DNA from: an uncultured Microbacteriaceae bacterium
GTDB lineage: Bacteria; Actinomycetota; Actinomycetes; Actinomycetales; Microbacteriaceae
NCBI GenBank assembly: GCA_937124545.1
Contig: CAKZKU010000071.1
Coordinates: 1-47,538 of the forward strand
Direction: 5' to 3'
Length of the DNA stretch: 47,538 nt
Positions within the stretch are counted from its first letter, which is position 1, and each line of letters opens with the position of its first letter. The notes beneath the pieces are model-generated. The model searched no databases and was not told the origin of the DNA. It worked only from the letters and a program-made list of their open reading frames with translations. The position numbers and the translations under genes are program-made. This document shows, in pieces, positions 36,585 through 46,147 of this stretch.

Positions 36585-37885
36585 TCCGCTTCTGTCCTTT
36601 CGATGGGGAGAACTTTCACGAGCTTGCCGTCCGCGACGGTTGCCACTCCTCGATAAAAAGTGTGAACGACCGTGCCTCGGAGCGCTCTCCCGAGATACGG
36701 GTTGTTCCGGCTTAGGCTGCCCGAGGGTTCGGGGGTGGGTCGAGAAGGGTCGACCAGCGCAAGGTGTGCAGGTTGACCGAATCCAAACGGCTCACCATAA
36801 CCCGCAACACCACCAATCTCCGCCGGCTTTATGGACATCACCCTTGCGACATCTCGAAGCCTGAGAAGACCGGGCTCCACCAGCGTCTCTAACACCACGG
36901 CAAGGGCGGTTTCCAGCCCCACCATGCCAAAAGCGGCTTGGTCAAAGGCACAATTCTTTGATTCAGCGGGGTGCGGGGCGTGATCGGTCGCGACAATATC
37001 GATGATGCCCGAAGCGATGCCCTCACGGAGCGCCAGCGTGTCCTCCCGGGTGCGTAACGGAGGGTTGACTTTGAAGAGGGGGTTTGACTCGCTCACGAGG
37101 TCCTCCGTGAGAAGAAGGTGGTGTGGAGTCACCTCGGCGGTAATAGAGATGCCGCGCGCTTTGGCCCAGCGCACCACGTCAAGCGAGCCTGCCGTGGACA
37201 CGTGGCAAACATGCAACCGCGCATCTAGCGCTTCGGCCAGCAGCGCATCGCGGGCGATGATGGACTCTTCGGCGACAGAAGGCCACCCGGTAAGCCCCAG
37301 GCGATCAGCCAGGGCTCCCGCATTCATTTGCGAACCAACAGTGAGCGAAGGGTCTTGGGCGTGTTGCGCGACCACGGCGCCTACCTGCCGAGCGGCCAGC
37401 AGCGCATCCCGCATAAGTGCTGAGTCAGAGACACAGTGTCCGTCGTCGGAAAATACACGAGGCGCGGCTTCAGACCCGGCCATTCCGGCGATGTCAGCGA
37501 GTTCCTCTCCGCGCAGGCCACGGGTCACCGCGCCAACGGGGCGAACGTCGGTGTACCCGGCCTGGCGGCCCCAGTCCCATACTTGCTGGACCGCGTCCGG
37601 TGAGTCTGTCGTCGGCTGGGTGTTCGCCATCGCGTGAATCGCCGTAAAGCCGCCGAGGGCTGCTGCTTGAGAGCCGGTCAGCACAGTTTCAGCGTGCTCC
37701 ATCCCGGGCTGGCGAAGGTGTGTGTGTAGGTCGACAAGTCCGGGGAGTGCAACTAAACCGTCTCCGTCAACCACGGTGTGATCGGAATCGAGTGCGTCGA
37801 GAGGCACGAAGACGCCGTCTTTGATTCCCAAATCCGCGCGCGTTTCACCCAACAGGTTCACGCCTGTCACGCGCTGGTCCCTCAC
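36581..37885 (-). CDS. pyrC: Dihydroorotase (class I)
   Basis: Cyclises carbamoyl aspartate to dihydroorotate. 434 residues: zinc site [35 protein letters not shown] and ATDHAPH with the catalytic Asp. It is an active-looking class I enzyme. I chose GTG at 37885, which overlaps the pyrB stop in GTGA like most junctions here and has a G-run upstream; ATG at 37900 would add five residues inside pyrB and is also possible. Confidence 0.95.
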   Translation of the reverse strand: MRDQRVTGVNLLGETRADLGIKDGVFVPLDALDSDHTVVDGDGLVALPGLVDLHTHLRQPGMEHAETVLTGSQAAALGGFTAIHAMANTQPTTDSPDAVQQVWDWGRQAGYTDVRPVGAVTRGLRGEELADIAGMAGSEAAPRVFSDDGHCVSDSALMRDALLAARQVGAVVAQHAQDPSLTVGSQMNAGALADRLGLTGWPSVAEESIIARDALLAEALDARLHVCHVSTAGSLDVVRWAKARGISITAEVTPHHLLLTEDLVSESNPLFKVNPPLRTREDTLALREGIASGIIDIVATDHAPHPAESKNCAFDQAAFGMVGLETALAVVLETLVEPGLLRLRDVARVMSIKPAEIGGVAGYGEPFGFGQPAHLALVDPSRPTPEPSGSLSRNNPYLGRALRGTVVHTFYRGVATVADGKLVKVLPIERTEAE

Positions 37886-38820
37886 GACCGGTCCCCCCAT
37901 ACTTCAAACAACACGGCCATACGCACGGAAACTCCGTTGCGGACCTGCTCCAGCACAACGGAGCGGTCAGAATCAGCCACCGCGGAAGCGATTTCTACTC
38001 CACGATTCATCGGGCCTGGGTGCATCACGATCGTGTCTGCAGGAAGGCGATTGGCCCTCTCCTCTGTGAGGCAGAAGTCGTTCACATACTCATCGAGAGA
38101 AACCTGGTCGCCCGCCGTCCTGCGCTCGTGTTGGACGCGCAGCATCATGACCGCGTCTGGCTCAGCATGAATAGCGGCGTCAAAATCAGTGGTGGACGCA
38201 ACAGGCCACGAGCTCACGTCCTCAGGCAGAAACTCTTCAGGGCCCGCGACGGTAACCTCCGCGCCCAATGCGGTCAGCAGCACAGCATTCGACCGGGCGA
38301 CACGCGAATGGGCGATATCTCCCACAACGAGGACCTTGAGCCCCGCCAGATCACGACCGCGGGGTTCTTCCCAGAAGACCGAACGCAGCGTGGCCGCGTC
38401 AAGGAGAGCCTGTGTGGGGTGCTCGTTGGTGCCATCTCCCGCGTTGATAATCGGTGTTGCTACTGCGCCAGAGTGCGCAAGTTCCTCGGCGGCGCCAACG
38501 GCGCTATGCCGAACGACAATGATGTCCGCACCCATGGCCTCTAAGGTCTGCGCCGTATCGTGCAAACTCTCGCCTTTGGACACGCTCGACCCTGTGGCCT
38601 GAAACGTCATGACGTCAGCCGACAGCCGCTTGGCCGCCGCCTCAAAGGACAAACGTGTCCGAGTGGAATCTTCCATAAACAGGTTGACCATGGTCACGCC
38701 GCGCAAAGTGGGCAACTTCGGTACGGAGCGGGCGGCAACTTCGGCAAACTCAAGAGCAGTATCCAGCAGGCTCACCGCTTGCTTAGAGCCCAGATCTTTG
38801 GTGGAGAGCAGGTGCTTCAT
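37882..38820 (-). CDS. pyrB: Aspartate carbamoyltransferase catalytic subunit
   Basis: Forms carbamoyl aspartate from carbamoyl phosphate and aspartate. 312 residues with the carbamoyl-phosphate loop [27 protein letters not shown], and [11 protein letters not shown]. No regulatory subunit pyrI is present, so allosteric CTP control as in E. coli is not expected. ATG at 38820 overlaps the pyrR stop (ATGA). Confidence 0.97.
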   Translation of the reverse strand: MKHLLSTKDLGSKQAVSLLDTALEFAEVAARSVPKLPTLRGVTMVNLFMEDSTRTRLSFEAAAKRLSADVMTFQATGSSVSKGESLHDTAQTLEAMGADIIVVRHSAVGAAEELAHSGAVATPIINAGDGTNEHPTQALLDAATLRSVFWEEPRGRDLAGLKVLVVGDIAHSRVARSNAVLLTALGAEVTVAGPEEFLPEDVSSWPVASTTDFDAAIHAEPDAVMMLRVQHERRTAGDQVSLDEYVNDFCLTEERANRLPADTIVMHPGPMNRGVEIASAVADSDRSVVLEQVRNGVSVRMAVLFEVWGDRS

Positions 38821-39347
38821 ATTTCCAGCACCACCTCGTCCAGTCCGTCGATCTCCTCGAGCTTCACAGAGACACGCTCACCCAAGGCTGAGGGCAGGTT
38901 CTTACCCACAAAATCAGCGCGAATCGGCAGTTCCCGGTGTCCACGGTCGACCAAAACAGCCAGCCGGACGGCTTGTGGTCGTCCGAGGGCGGTGAGAGCG
39001 TCTAATGCGGAGCGCACGGTTCGACCCGAAAACAGCACATCATCGACGAGGACGACCGCCGCGCCGTCGATGCCCCGGTCCGGAACAGTGGTGGGAGCAG
39101 GCGACCTATGGCCCGCACCCGCCAGATCATCCCGGTACATCGTGATGTCAAGGGAACCCTGTGCGACAGGGTGCCCCGCGATGTCTTCGAGGATCAGAGC
39201 CAGACGCTGCGAAAGCACTGCACCGCGTGTGGGAATTCCCATGAGCACAAGGGTCGAGGGGTCGGGAATGGACTCGACAATCTCGTGGCCCATTCGCCGC
39301 AGCGTGCGCTCGATATCTGCAGCAGAGAACACGGGACGCACGGACAT
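38817..39347 (-). CDS. pyrR: PyrR regulator / uracil phosphoribosyltransferase
   Basis: Senses UMP/UTP and binds pyr mRNA; the family often has some uracil phosphoribosyltransferase activity. 176 residues with the PRPP loop [21 protein letters not shown] and [21 protein letters not shown] at 39347 is chosen because AAGGAGG lies 5 bases upstream; an ATG at 39380 would put a PyrR-binding loop inside the coding sequence. It is the first gene of the pyr group and probably controls its own translation and that of the genes downstream. Confidence 0.95.
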   Translation of the reverse strand: MSVRPVFSAADIERTLRRMGHEIVESIPDPSTLVLMGIPTRGAVLSQRLALILEDIAGHPVAQGSLDITMYRDDLAGAGHRSPAPTTVPDRGIDGAAVVLVDDVLFSGRTVRSALDALTALGRPQAVRLAVLVDRGHRELPIRADFVGKNLPSALGERVSVKLEEIDGLDEVVLEI

Positions 39348-39362
39348 CCGACCCTCCTTCCG
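39348..39362 (-). promoter_or_regulatory. Strong pyrR ribosome-binding site, likely sequestered
   Basis: AAGGAGGG (39359-39352) precedes the pyrR ATG. Its AAGG can pair with CTTT upstream of the PyrR loop, enclosing the loop between them, so PyrR binding would hide the site. Confidence 0.6.
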
Positions 39363-39376
39363 AGCCTCACAGGACT
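39363..39376 (-). promoter_or_regulatory. PyrR-binding loop in the pyrR leader
   Basis: Minus strand AGTCCTGTGAGGCT fits the published PyrR-binding-loop consensus ARUCCNGNGAGGYU at every position. It ends three bases before AAGGAGGG. In M. smegmatis PyrR represses translation through such a site; the arrangement here suggests the same mechanism. There is no terminator hairpin in the leader, so attenuation of the Bacillus type is unlikely. Confidence 0.85.
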
Positions 39377-39400
39377 TCATTTAAAGCAGGTTGTAGGACC

Positions 39401-39406
39401 AGCATA
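39401..39406 (-). promoter_or_regulatory. Possible pyrR operon -10
   Basis: Minus strand TATGCT lies 3 bases after the nusB stop. Transcription would start near 39394 and give a leader of about 47 bases containing the complete PyrR element. No -35 match at 17-18 bases. Moderate to low confidence. Confidence 0.35.
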
Positions 39407-39408
39407 CT

Positions 39409-39846
39409 TCACTGGCGCGGCAGGGCCTCGCCAGTCCCGGTGTTTTCCCCAATCGTGCGGAGAACACCGTGCACAAAACCTCCGGAGGCTTCGGTCGAAA
39501 GCTCCTGGACCAATTCCACCGACTCCGAGATTGCCACGGCGGGCGGCACCTCGTTGTTGTGGAGAAGCTCCCACGCACCGAGTCGTAGCACGGCCCGATC
39601 AACCGCTGGCATCCTCTCCAGAGGCCACGACGTGCTGGCTGCTCGGATAGCGCTGTCTATTTCTGGCAGATGGGCAAGAATTCCTTCCACGATCTGCTGG
39701 GCGTAGGGCCAGCTGGAGGCGCGCTCGGGCTCTGCGCTCGCGACCGCCCGCGCTGATTCGAGAGCGTCAGCAAGTGATGTCTCCCGAACGTCTGCGCCGA
39801 ACAGAATGTCGATGGCCCGCTTTCGAGCTTTGCGCCGCGCGCTCAC
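39409..39846 (-). CDS. nusB: Transcription antitermination factor NusB
   Basis: Binds boxA RNA with S10 (NusE) to keep RNA polymerase going through rRNA operons. 145 residues: basic N-terminus [19 protein letters not shown], and [21 protein letters not shown] and [17 protein letters not shown], the family core. The GTG start at 39846 overlaps the efp stop (GTGA). Confidence 0.96.
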   Translation of the reverse strand: MSARRKARKRAIDILFGADVRETSLADALESARAVASAEPERASSWPYAQQIVEGILAHLPEIDSAIRAASTSWPLERMPAVDRAVLRLGAWELLHNNEVPPAVAISESVELVQELSTEASGGFVHGVLRTIGENTGTGEALPRQ

Positions 39847-40409
39847 TCGTCACTCACGCGACCGAGGTACTCCCCTGATCTCGTGTCGACTTTGACTTTT
39901 GTTCCCTGTTCGACAAAAAGTGGCACCTGAATCTCGAAGCCGGTCTCTAACGTGGCAGGCTTGGTGCCACCCGTCGATCGGTCACCCTGGAGTCCTGGCT
40001 CGGAGTAGGTAATTTCGAGCACTACAGAGGCGGGAAGCTCGACATACAGCGCTTCGCCGTCGTGCATGGCAATCGAGACAGGCTGGTTTGCGAGCATATA
40101 GTTCGAAGCATCGCCTACAACAGCGCCGGGAACGGTCACCTGGTCGTAATCGCTTTGGTCCATGAAGACGAAATCAGCGCCATCTTCATAGAGGAAGCTG
40201 TAGTCCCGGCGGTCCACCACGGCGAAGTCAATCTTTGTGCCCGCGTTGAAGGTCTTGTCGACCACCTTGCCCGAACGTACGTTCTTCATCTTGGTGCGAA
40301 CAAAAGCCCCGCCCTTGCCCGGTTTCACGTGCTGGAACTCAACTACCGCCCACAACTGACCGTCGAGATTCAGCACGCTGCCGTTCTTAATGTCGTTCGT
40401 TGTTGCCAT
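39843..40409 (-). CDS. efp: Elongation factor P
   Basis: Relieves ribosome stalling at polyproline. 188 residues in three beta-barrel domains. The P-site loop reads [10 protein letters not shown] with Lys32 at the tip; no EpmA/EpmB or deoxyhypusine genes are nearby, and unmodified Lys is reported for actinobacterial [13 protein letters not shown] and [15 protein letters not shown] are typical. ATG at 40409 ([10 protein letters not shown]) with AAGGAGGG upstream is chosen over the longer frame. The start lies inside the last seven codons of aroQ, an overlap of 23 bases. Confidence 0.97.
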   Translation of the reverse strand: MATTNDIKNGSVLNLDGQLWAVVEFQHVKPGKGGAFVRTKMKNVRSGKVVDKTFNAGTKIDFAVVDRRDYSFLYEDGADFVFMDQSDYDQVTVPGAVVGDASNYMLANQPVSIAMHDGEALYVELPASVVLEITYSEPGLQGDRSTGGTKPATLETGFEIQVPLFVEQGTKVKVDTRSGEYLGRVSDE

Positions 40410-40857
40410 GGGATGGCCCTCCTTGCAGGCTGATGATCTGGTCGAGTGCGAGAACGTATGAATCCGCACCAAAACCGGCAATAACGCCGGTGGCCACCGC
40501 AGAAATGACCGATTGATGCCGGAACTCTTCCCGCGCGTGCGGATTGGAAAGGTGAACCTCGATCAAAGTCAGCCCTGCGCCGGTCACCAGCGCACACGCA
40601 TCCCTGAGCGCGTACGAATAATGCGTGAAAGCCGCCGGGTTGAGAATGACATGGCTCTGATTGTCCACCGCGTGGTGAAGAAGCCCGATCAGTGTTGCTT
40701 CATCATCGGTTTGCTCGAACGAAATCTCTAACGAGTCGCTCGCACGCGCGCGAAGGGCAGACTCAATGTCGGCAAGAGTGGCCGTGCCGTAGATCTCGGG
40801 TTCTCTCGAGCCCAGCCTCTGCAGATTGGGGCCATGAGCCACCAGAACATGCGCCAT
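40387..40857 (-). CDS. aroQ: Type II 3-dehydroquinate dehydratase
   Basis: Third step of the shikimate pathway. 156 residues: [16 protein letters not shown] (with the active-site Arg and Tyr), [15 protein letters not shown] and [20 protein letters not shown] (catalytic His). It is the dodecameric type, unrelated to AroD. ATG at 40857 has TAAGGT six bases upstream, which contains both the aroB stop and a weak AAGG. Confidence 0.97.
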   Translation of the reverse strand: MAHVLVAHGPNLQRLGSREPEIYGTATLADIESALRARASDSLEISFEQTDDEATLIGLLHHAVDNQSHVILNPAAFTHYSYALRDACALVTGAGLTLIEVHLSNPHAREEFRHQSVISAVATGVIAGFGADSYVLALDQIISLQGGPSHGNNERH

Positions 40858-40869
40858 ATCTCAACCTTA
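40858..40869 (-). promoter_or_regulatory. Possible leaderless promoter of aroQ-efp
   Basis: Minus strand TAAGGT (40869-40864) followed by six bases and ATG. The hexamer includes the aroB TAA stop. AAGG could instead be a ribosome-binding site at 7-base spacing, so this is ambiguous. Confidence 0.25.
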
Positions 40870-41958
40870 GCCGGTGTGAGCAGCGAGCTCTTGGTATGCG
40901 GCAAACAGGACGGATTCATCCGGGATGGCGAGCACCCGGGGTTTTCCGGGCGCATCCAAGACAACAAACCGGACCACGCCACCGCGGGCTTTCTTATCCT
41001 TTTGCATCGAAGCGAGGAGGGTCTTCCACCGGTCAGCCGGGTAGCTCAACGGTAAGCCAAGATTTCCCAGAATCGCCCGGTGTCGCTCGAAGTCGGCCTC
41101 ACCCAGGTTTGCAACGATGCGCGAGAGCTCCGCCGCGAAAACCATCCCGATCGAAATGGCAGCGCCATGTCGCCACTGGTAACGCTCGGCGTGCTCGATC
41201 GCGTGGCCGAGGGTATGGCCATAGTTCAGGATTTCTCGCCCACCCGCCTCGAGAAAGTCTTCCCCAACAACGTCTGCCTTCACCCGGACTGCTCGGGTAA
41301 CCAGCTCAAGAAACACCGTCGAGGTCGTATCGAGTGCATCCTCTGGATGTTGCTCCAGCAGATCCAGAATCTTCGTGTCTTTGATGAATCCACATTTCAC
41401 GACCTCCGCGAGCCCGGTGCGTACATCGTTTTCCGAGATGCTCGCAAGGACGTCGGGGTCGACAATCACGGCCGTCGGGGCATAAAAAGACCCGACCAAG
41501 TTCTTCCCCTCAGCGGTATTGATTCCCGTCTTGCCACCGATCGCCGCATCCACCATCCCCAGAACGGTGGTGGGAATATGAATCACCGGCACTCCTCGCA
41601 GCCAAGTGGCCGCCACAAAACCGGCAACATCCGTGGTGGCGCCGCCACCCAGCGACACAATCACGTCGTTTCGCTGAAAGTCCGTCTGTCCCAGGATTCC
41701 CCAGCAAAAAGAGGCCACCTCAATGCGCTTAGCTCCCTCAGCATCAGGCATCTCGGCGAGGAAAACTTCTCGTTGGCCCAACTTTCCGCGGAGGCTATCG
41801 GCAATGGCCGCGAGAGGTGGTGCGTGGGCAATCAACACCTTTTTGGCATCACCGGGCAAGAGCGATTCCAGCATCTCGAGAGAACCCGGGCCGACCACGA
41901 TGGGATAGTCGCCCTGCTGGGTGTTCGTCACCGTGATGGTTGAGGATGAGGGGCTCAC
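40867..41958 (-). CDS. aroB: 3-Dehydroquinate synthase
   Basis: Second shikimate step, NAD- and metal-dependent cyclisation of DAHP. 363 residues: VSLGGGATTDVAGFVAATWLRG, GKTGINTAEGKNLVGSFY and NYGHTLGHAIEH (metal ligands). The GTG at 41958 overlaps the aroK stop (GTGA) and has GGAGG eight bases upstream, so I prefer it to ATG 41976. Confidence 0.97.
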   Translation of the reverse strand: MSPSSSTITVTNTQQGDYPIVVGPGSLEMLESLLPGDAKKVLIAHAPPLAAIADSLRGKLGQREVFLAEMPDAEGAKRIEVASFCWGILGQTDFQRNDVIVSLGGGATTDVAGFVAATWLRGVPVIHIPTTVLGMVDAAIGGKTGINTAEGKNLVGSFYAPTAVIVDPDVLASISENDVRTGLAEVVKCGFIKDTKILDLLEQHPEDALDTTSTVFLELVTRAVRVKADVVGEDFLEAGGREILNYGHTLGHAIEHAERYQWRHGAAISIGMVFAAELSRIVANLGEADFERHRAILGNLGLPLSYPADRWKTLLASMQKDKKARGGVVRFVVLDAPGKPRVLAIPDESVLFAAYQELAAHTG

Positions 41959-42455
41959 GATTTGGCCTCCAACCACTCGAGAATCTCGGCCGCCACTCTA
42001 TCGACTGGCGTGTGGCTTGCATCAAACACTCGGTCAGCGACCTCGGTGTACCAGGCGCTTCTCTCAGCGAGCAGCTGCCTCCACGATTCAAGGCCATCTC
42101 GCAACAGCGGGCGTTTGTTGGAGTTCAGGCGGTGAGCCACGGCATCCTCCGAGATGGTGATCATGGCCACCGGTACGTTGAGCAAATCGGCACGCGTATC
42201 AGGATCAATCACCGCGCCCCCGCCGAGCGACACCACCGCATCACTGGCCAGCGCGTCAATCACCGCAGCCCGCTCGTATTGCCGAAACACACTTTCGCCC
42301 TGCGTCTCGAAGATGTCTGGGATAGGGCCATGCTCACGCACAATCATTTTGTCGGTATCGATCACGCTCCTGCCAACCAGCGGCGCCAAGGCCTTCGCAA
42401 CACGCGTTTTTCCCGAAGCCGGAGGCCCGACGAGAACAACTACCGGGTGGGTCAC
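41955..42455 (-). CDS. aroK: Shikimate kinase
   Basis: Phosphorylates shikimate. 166 residues: P-loop [27 protein letters not shown] (shikimate Asp), [13 protein letters not shown] and NKRPLLRDG (lid). The GTG start overlaps the aroC stop (GTGA). Confidence 0.96.
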   Translation of the reverse strand: MTHPVVVLVGPPASGKTRVAKALAPLVGRSVIDTDKMIVREHGPIPDIFETQGESVFRQYERAAVIDALASDAVVSLGGGAVIDPDTRADLLNVPVAMITISEDAVAHRLNSNKRPLLRDGLESWRQLLAERSAWYTEVADRVFDASHTPVDRVAAEILEWLEAKS

Positions 42456-43654
42456 TGAACAGTAGGTGACGCAGGAGCGATGGTCTCGGGAATAGACGCA
42501 ACGAAACTGTCGCGGTTTCGGCGAAGCTCCTCCAACGAATCGCCGCCAAACTTCTCTGTCAACGCTTCCGCGATTACCAGCATCACCATGGCTTCGGCGA
42601 CAACCCCCGAGGCCGGCACCGCGCAGACGTCGGAGCGCTGGTGATGGGCTGCAGCTTCCTCACCAGACGTTGTATCGATCGTCCTCAGTGCTCGAGGGAC
42701 CGTGGCGATGGGTTTCATTCCTGCTCTTACTCGCAGAACTCCGCCCGTCGACATCCCGCCCTCAATTCCCCCGGCCCGTTCGCTCACCCGCTCAACACCA
42801 TCGGGCCCGCGCACAATCTCATCGTGCGCGAGGGAGCCGGGACGTCGTGTGGTCTCGAAACCATCGCCTACCTCAACCCCTTTGATGGCCTGAATACCCA
42901 TCAGGGCTGCAGCGAGGCGGGAGTCAAGGCGACGATCCCAGTGCACGTAGGAACCCAGGCCCGGCGGCAGTCCTCGAACAACTACTTCAACTACTCCCCC
43001 GAGGGTGTCGCCATTCTTGTGAGCCTGATCAACTTCCGCCACCATCGCTACCGACGTCTCCGCATCCGCACACCGCAGCGGGTCCTCGTCAAGGCGCTCC
43101 ACATCCGAGGCGAACGGCAGCGCAGACCCTTCGGGCACGCTCACCGACCCGACCGCGACAGTGTGGCTCACGACATCAATCCCGAGGGAGACCAGCAGCT
43201 TCCGAGCTACGGCGCCCAGAGCAACACGGGCCGCCGTTTCTCGAGCGCTTGCGCGCTCCAACACGGGCCGTGCATCATCAAAGCCATACTTTTGCATCCC
43301 CGCCAAATCCGCGTGACCGGGACGAGGCCTGGTAAGCGCTCCTGCCCGACCACCTTGCAAATCTTCTTCAGCGACGGGATGGGGGCTCATGACGGTTTCC
43401 CACTTTGGCCACTCAGTGTTCGCCACCCGAATGGCGACCGGACCGCCCTGCGTGATGCCATGGCGAATACCTGCTGAGAGTGAAACCTCATCTGCTTCGA
43501 ACTTCATTCGCGCACCACGGCCATAACCGAGTCTGCGGCGCGCCAGATCCGCTTGGATATCGCCAAGGAGCACGGAAACTCCCGCGGGGAACCCCTCCAT
43601 CACAGCAATGAGTTCTGGACCGTGGGACTCGCCCGCTGTTAACCATCGAAGCAT
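42452..43654 (-). CDS. aroC: Chorismate synthase
   Basis: Last shikimate step, needing reduced FMN, giving chorismate for TrpE and others. 400 residues: [51 protein letters not shown] and [22 protein letters not shown] at 43654 lies 4 bases after aroE, with GGGAG upstream. Confidence 0.98.
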   Translation of the reverse strand: MLRWLTAGESHGPELIAVMEGFPAGVSVLLGDIQADLARRRLGYGRGARMKFEADEVSLSAGIRHGITQGGPVAIRVANTEWPKWETVMSPHPVAEEDLQGGRAGALTRPRPGHADLAGMQKYGFDDARPVLERASARETAARVALGAVARKLLVSLGIDVVSHTVAVGSVSVPEGSALPFASDVERLDEDPLRCADAETSVAMVAEVDQAHKNGDTLGGVVEVVVRGLPPGLGSYVHWDRRLDSRLAAALMGIQAIKGVEVGDGFETTRRPGSLAHDEIVRGPDGVERVSERAGGIEGGMSTGGVLRVRAGMKPIATVPRALRTIDTTSGEEAAAHHQRSDVCAVPASGVVAEAMVMLVIAEALTEKFGGDSLEELRRNRDSFVASIPETIAPASPTVQ

Positions 43655-43658
43655 TTGA

Positions 43659-44525
43659 TCATTCTCCCATGGCAGTGACGGTGCTAGACCCAGGTTCGAG
43701 GGCCACAGCTTCTCGCATCGCGCGCACCGCTTGTGCTTCGTCCGGAAGTGGTTCCTCGTCGGAGCCCTGCGCGAAGAAGCGAATCTGCCGTACGGCCTGA
43801 TGAATCAGCATGGATAGCCCGGAAATTACACCCTGGCCGCGCGACAACCACTGCGAAGCGATAGGTGTGGGCCACGGCGAATAGCCGACGTCGAAGAGGC
43901 GTGAGGAATCGATTACTGCGTCCGTGGGGACCAGGTCGCTCGCGGACCCGCCCGGCAGGGTGGATACGACCAGACCAACGCGACCGTTGACCTCCTCGAA
44001 ACTGTTGTGCACCCGAGTGTTAAGTCCCAGCGACTGGGCAATGCGAGCAGTCTCAGTGCCTCGAGCGGGATTTCGAACCACGAAGTCGATATTCCGCACC
44101 CCCGCCAACTGCAATCCGAAAGAGACCGCCCTGGCAGTAGCCCCAGCGCCGAGAATCACGGCATCAGTCGTCTCGACTCCAGCCTCCGACAGTGCACCCA
44201 CTACCCCCCATGGGTCAGTATTGGCGCAACGCCATTGCCCGCCAGCACGATAAAGGGTGTTGGCAACCCCCAGCACATCAACGACATGATTGCGCTCGAG
44301 CGGCAGCTCTGCGAGGGATTCTTTGAGCGGCATCGTGGCGGAGAGCCCTGTCAGGTCTCGACTGTGACGCTCCCAATAACTTGTAAACGTTTCAGTGGTG
44401 ACCTCTTGTCGCCCGTAGGACCAGTCCATTCCCAGCGCCGCGTAGGCGGCTCGATGCAGGACCGGTGACAAGGAGTGCTCAATGGGTGATCCCCAGACCT
44501 CTGCATGCCCACTAGCAGTAGGCAC
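43659..44525 (-). CDS. aroE: Shikimate dehydrogenase
   Basis: Reduces 3-dehydroshikimate to shikimate. 288 residues: [33 protein letters not shown] (catalytic Lys), ANTLYRAG...[10 protein letters not shown] (catalytic Asp) and the dinucleotide loop [11 protein letters not shown]. The longer frame extends into mltG; GTG at 44525 is chosen since GAGG lies six bases before it and the conserved domain begins ten codons later. It overlaps mltG by 14 bases. Confidence 0.94.
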   Translation of the reverse strand: MPTASGHAEVWGSPIEHSLSPVLHRAAYAALGMDWSYGRQEVTTETFTSYWERHSRDLTGLSATMPLKESLAELPLERNHVVDVLGVANTLYRAGGQWRCANTDPWGVVGALSEAGVETTDAVILGAGATARAVSFGLQLAGVRNIDFVVRNPARGTETARIAQSLGLNTRVHNSFEEVNGRVGLVVSTLPGGSASDLVPTDAVIDSSRLFDVGYSPWPTPIASQWLSRGQGVISGLSMLIHQAVRQIRFFAQGSDEEPLPDEAQAVRAMREAVALEPGSSTVTAMGE

Positions 44526-45693
44526 CGTTTTCCTCACTTTCCCGGCACCAGGACAACCACTGATCCACAGCAACGAGGTGTTGCGCATACGTGTTGGAAA
44601 ATACGGTTTCCCCCGTGCGCAGGTCAACCGACACGAAGTAAAGCCAATCGCCCGAAGCGGGGTTTACTGCAGCGTCAATGGCGATATCACCGGGTAGTGA
44701 AATAGGTCCAGGAGGCAAACCTGGGTAAACGTAGGTGTTGTACGGGTTTGATTCGTCGGCACGATCAGCGTCGCTGGTGCCCGCACCGTCATACAGGCCG
44801 GTCCAATAGGTGACCGTGGCGTCGGACTGCAGCGCCATACCCACATCTAGCCGGTTGTAAAACACCCGGGCAGCTTTATAAAAGTCTTCCTCGAACCGAG
44901 CTTCTCTTTGAACCAGTCCGGCCATAGTCAGCACACGATGCCAATCCGACTCTGCGACGCCTGCTTGAGCAAGCCGGCTCTTCATCTCCTCGACCATGCG
45001 AGCGACGATTTCCTCCGCCGTTGCACCAGGCTCAAAGCTGTAGGTGGCGGGGAACAGATACCCCTCTAAGGACTCGGTGGGACTAACAATCCCATAGAGC
45101 GAAGGCTCGCTCGCGGCGGCAGTCAAGTCTTCAATGGGCAACGAAGCCTGTTCCGCGATGATCTCGAGCGCCCTCTGCATCGTCACGCCCTCAGGAATCA
45201 CGAAGCTAATTTGGACACGATTGTCCGAATCGCGCAGGGCGGCCAACGCGCTTTCAGCCGACATGCCGGTCAAGAGCCGATAGGTACCCGGCTGAAACGT
45301 AATGGTGGCATCCTGCAGGAGGAGGTCGTAGACGGCCTCAAAAGAAGCGGTCACACCAACATCAGCGAGTTTCCTCGCCACCGTCTCGCCAATGTCCCCG
45401 GGAGCGACAATCACATCGATTGTGGGAGCAGCGCCCCCACCTTCGTAATCAGCCGCCGGTTCCGAAGCAAAATAGTTGACCACTCGCTCGCCGTATTCGC
45501 TCCATACCCACCAGACGCCACCGCCGCTGAGGAGCAAAATTACGATGGTGAACAGCGCAAACACCGTTTTCCCGCGCCCACCTGGCACCCGGGAGTGAAC
45601 TTCTCGACGAGAGCTGCTCTCCGGCGTTGAAGCAGCGCTTGACTCTCCAGGAAGTGTGTTGAAAATCTCATCGAACTTTGAGTCGTCAGGCAT
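44512..45693 (-). CDS. mltG: Endolytic murein transglycosylase (MltG/YceG-like)
   Basis: Cuts nascent glycan strands and so ends their polymerisation. 393 residues: a 42-residue charged cytoplasmic tail, one membrane helix (about 43-64), a LysM-like segment, and a YceG domain with PEGVTMQRALEIIAEQ, SLEGYLFPATYSF, TMAGLVQREARFEED (catalytic Glu region) and YPGLPPGPISLPGDIAI. ATG at 45693 has AAGGG 6 bases upstream and overlaps the ruvX stop by 8 bases. The alaS-ruvX-mltG-aroE order is conserved in actinobacteria. Confidence 0.95.
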   Translation of the reverse strand: MPDDSKFDEIFNTLPGESSAASTPESSSRREVHSRVPGGRGKTVFALFTIVILLLSGGGVWWVWSEYGERVVNYFASEPAADYEGGGAAPTIDVIVAPGDIGETVARKLADVGVTASFEAVYDLLLQDATITFQPGTYRLLTGMSAESALAALRDSDNRVQISFVIPEGVTMQRALEIIAEQASLPIEDLTAAASEPSLYGIVSPTESLEGYLFPATYSFEPGATAEEIVARMVEEMKSRLAQAGVAESDWHRVLTMAGLVQREARFEEDFYKAARVFYNRLDVGMALQSDATVTYWTGLYDGAGTSDADRADESNPYNTYVYPGLPPGPISLPGDIAIDAAVNPASGDWLYFVSVDLRTGETVFSNTYAQHLVAVDQWLSWCRESEENGAYC

Positions 45694-46147
45694 TGTTACC
45701 CTTCAGCACCAAAATTTCTCCGGGGGGAACACCACGGGCTTTTTCAGAATCCACAGCGTGCTGCAACAGGATAACAGCGGCAGCTTGGTCGATGACGTGG
45801 CGTTGGTTTTTGGAACTCCGACCAGCGGCTCGCAGACCGGCTGCTGCTTGCACGGTGCTCAGGCGCTCGTCGACCAACCGCACGGGGACTGTTACCAACT
45901 CCGTGAGGTCTCGCGCGAATTGTTCAGCATCTTCTGTGGAAGCTGTGTGACCCCCGCTGAGCGCGATAGGTAACCCCACGACGATTTCCAGGGGCGCTCG
46001 CTCCTCGGCAAGCTGAACCAAAGACTCCAGGGCAACCGCGCGAGGCAGAGTCGCCACTGGGGTGGCTAGTAGCCCGTCCGGGTCACAGCTCGCGACGCCC
46101 ACGCGGGCTTTGCCCACGTCGACTCCCAACCGGACCCCCCGCCGCAC
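45686..46147 (-). CDS. ruvX: Putative pre-16S rRNA nuclease / Holliday junction resolvase (YqgF/RuvX)
   Basis: 153 residues of the RNase H-like YqgF family: GVDVGKARVGVASCD (catalytic Asp), VVGLPIALSG, VRLVDERLSTVQAA (Glu) and IDQAAAVILLQHAVD (Asp). Characterised members mature 16S rRNA 5' ends or resolve junctions; which applies here is unknown. The GTG at 46147 shares one base with the alaS stop (TAGTG). Confidence 0.94.
   Translation of the reverse strand: MRRGVRLGVDVGKARVGVASCDPDGLLATPVATLPRAVALESLVQLAEERAPLEIVVGLPIALSGGHTASTEDAEQFARDLTELVTVPVRLVDERLSTVQAAAGLRAAGRSSKNQRHVIDQAAAVILLQHAVDSEKARGVPPGEILVLKGNNA

Noticed and set aside
38817..39380. Longer pyrR starting at ATG 39380
   Set aside because: The extra 11 codons would encode the PyrR-binding loop and the strong ribosome-binding site; ATG 39347 has the AAGGAGG at correct distance.
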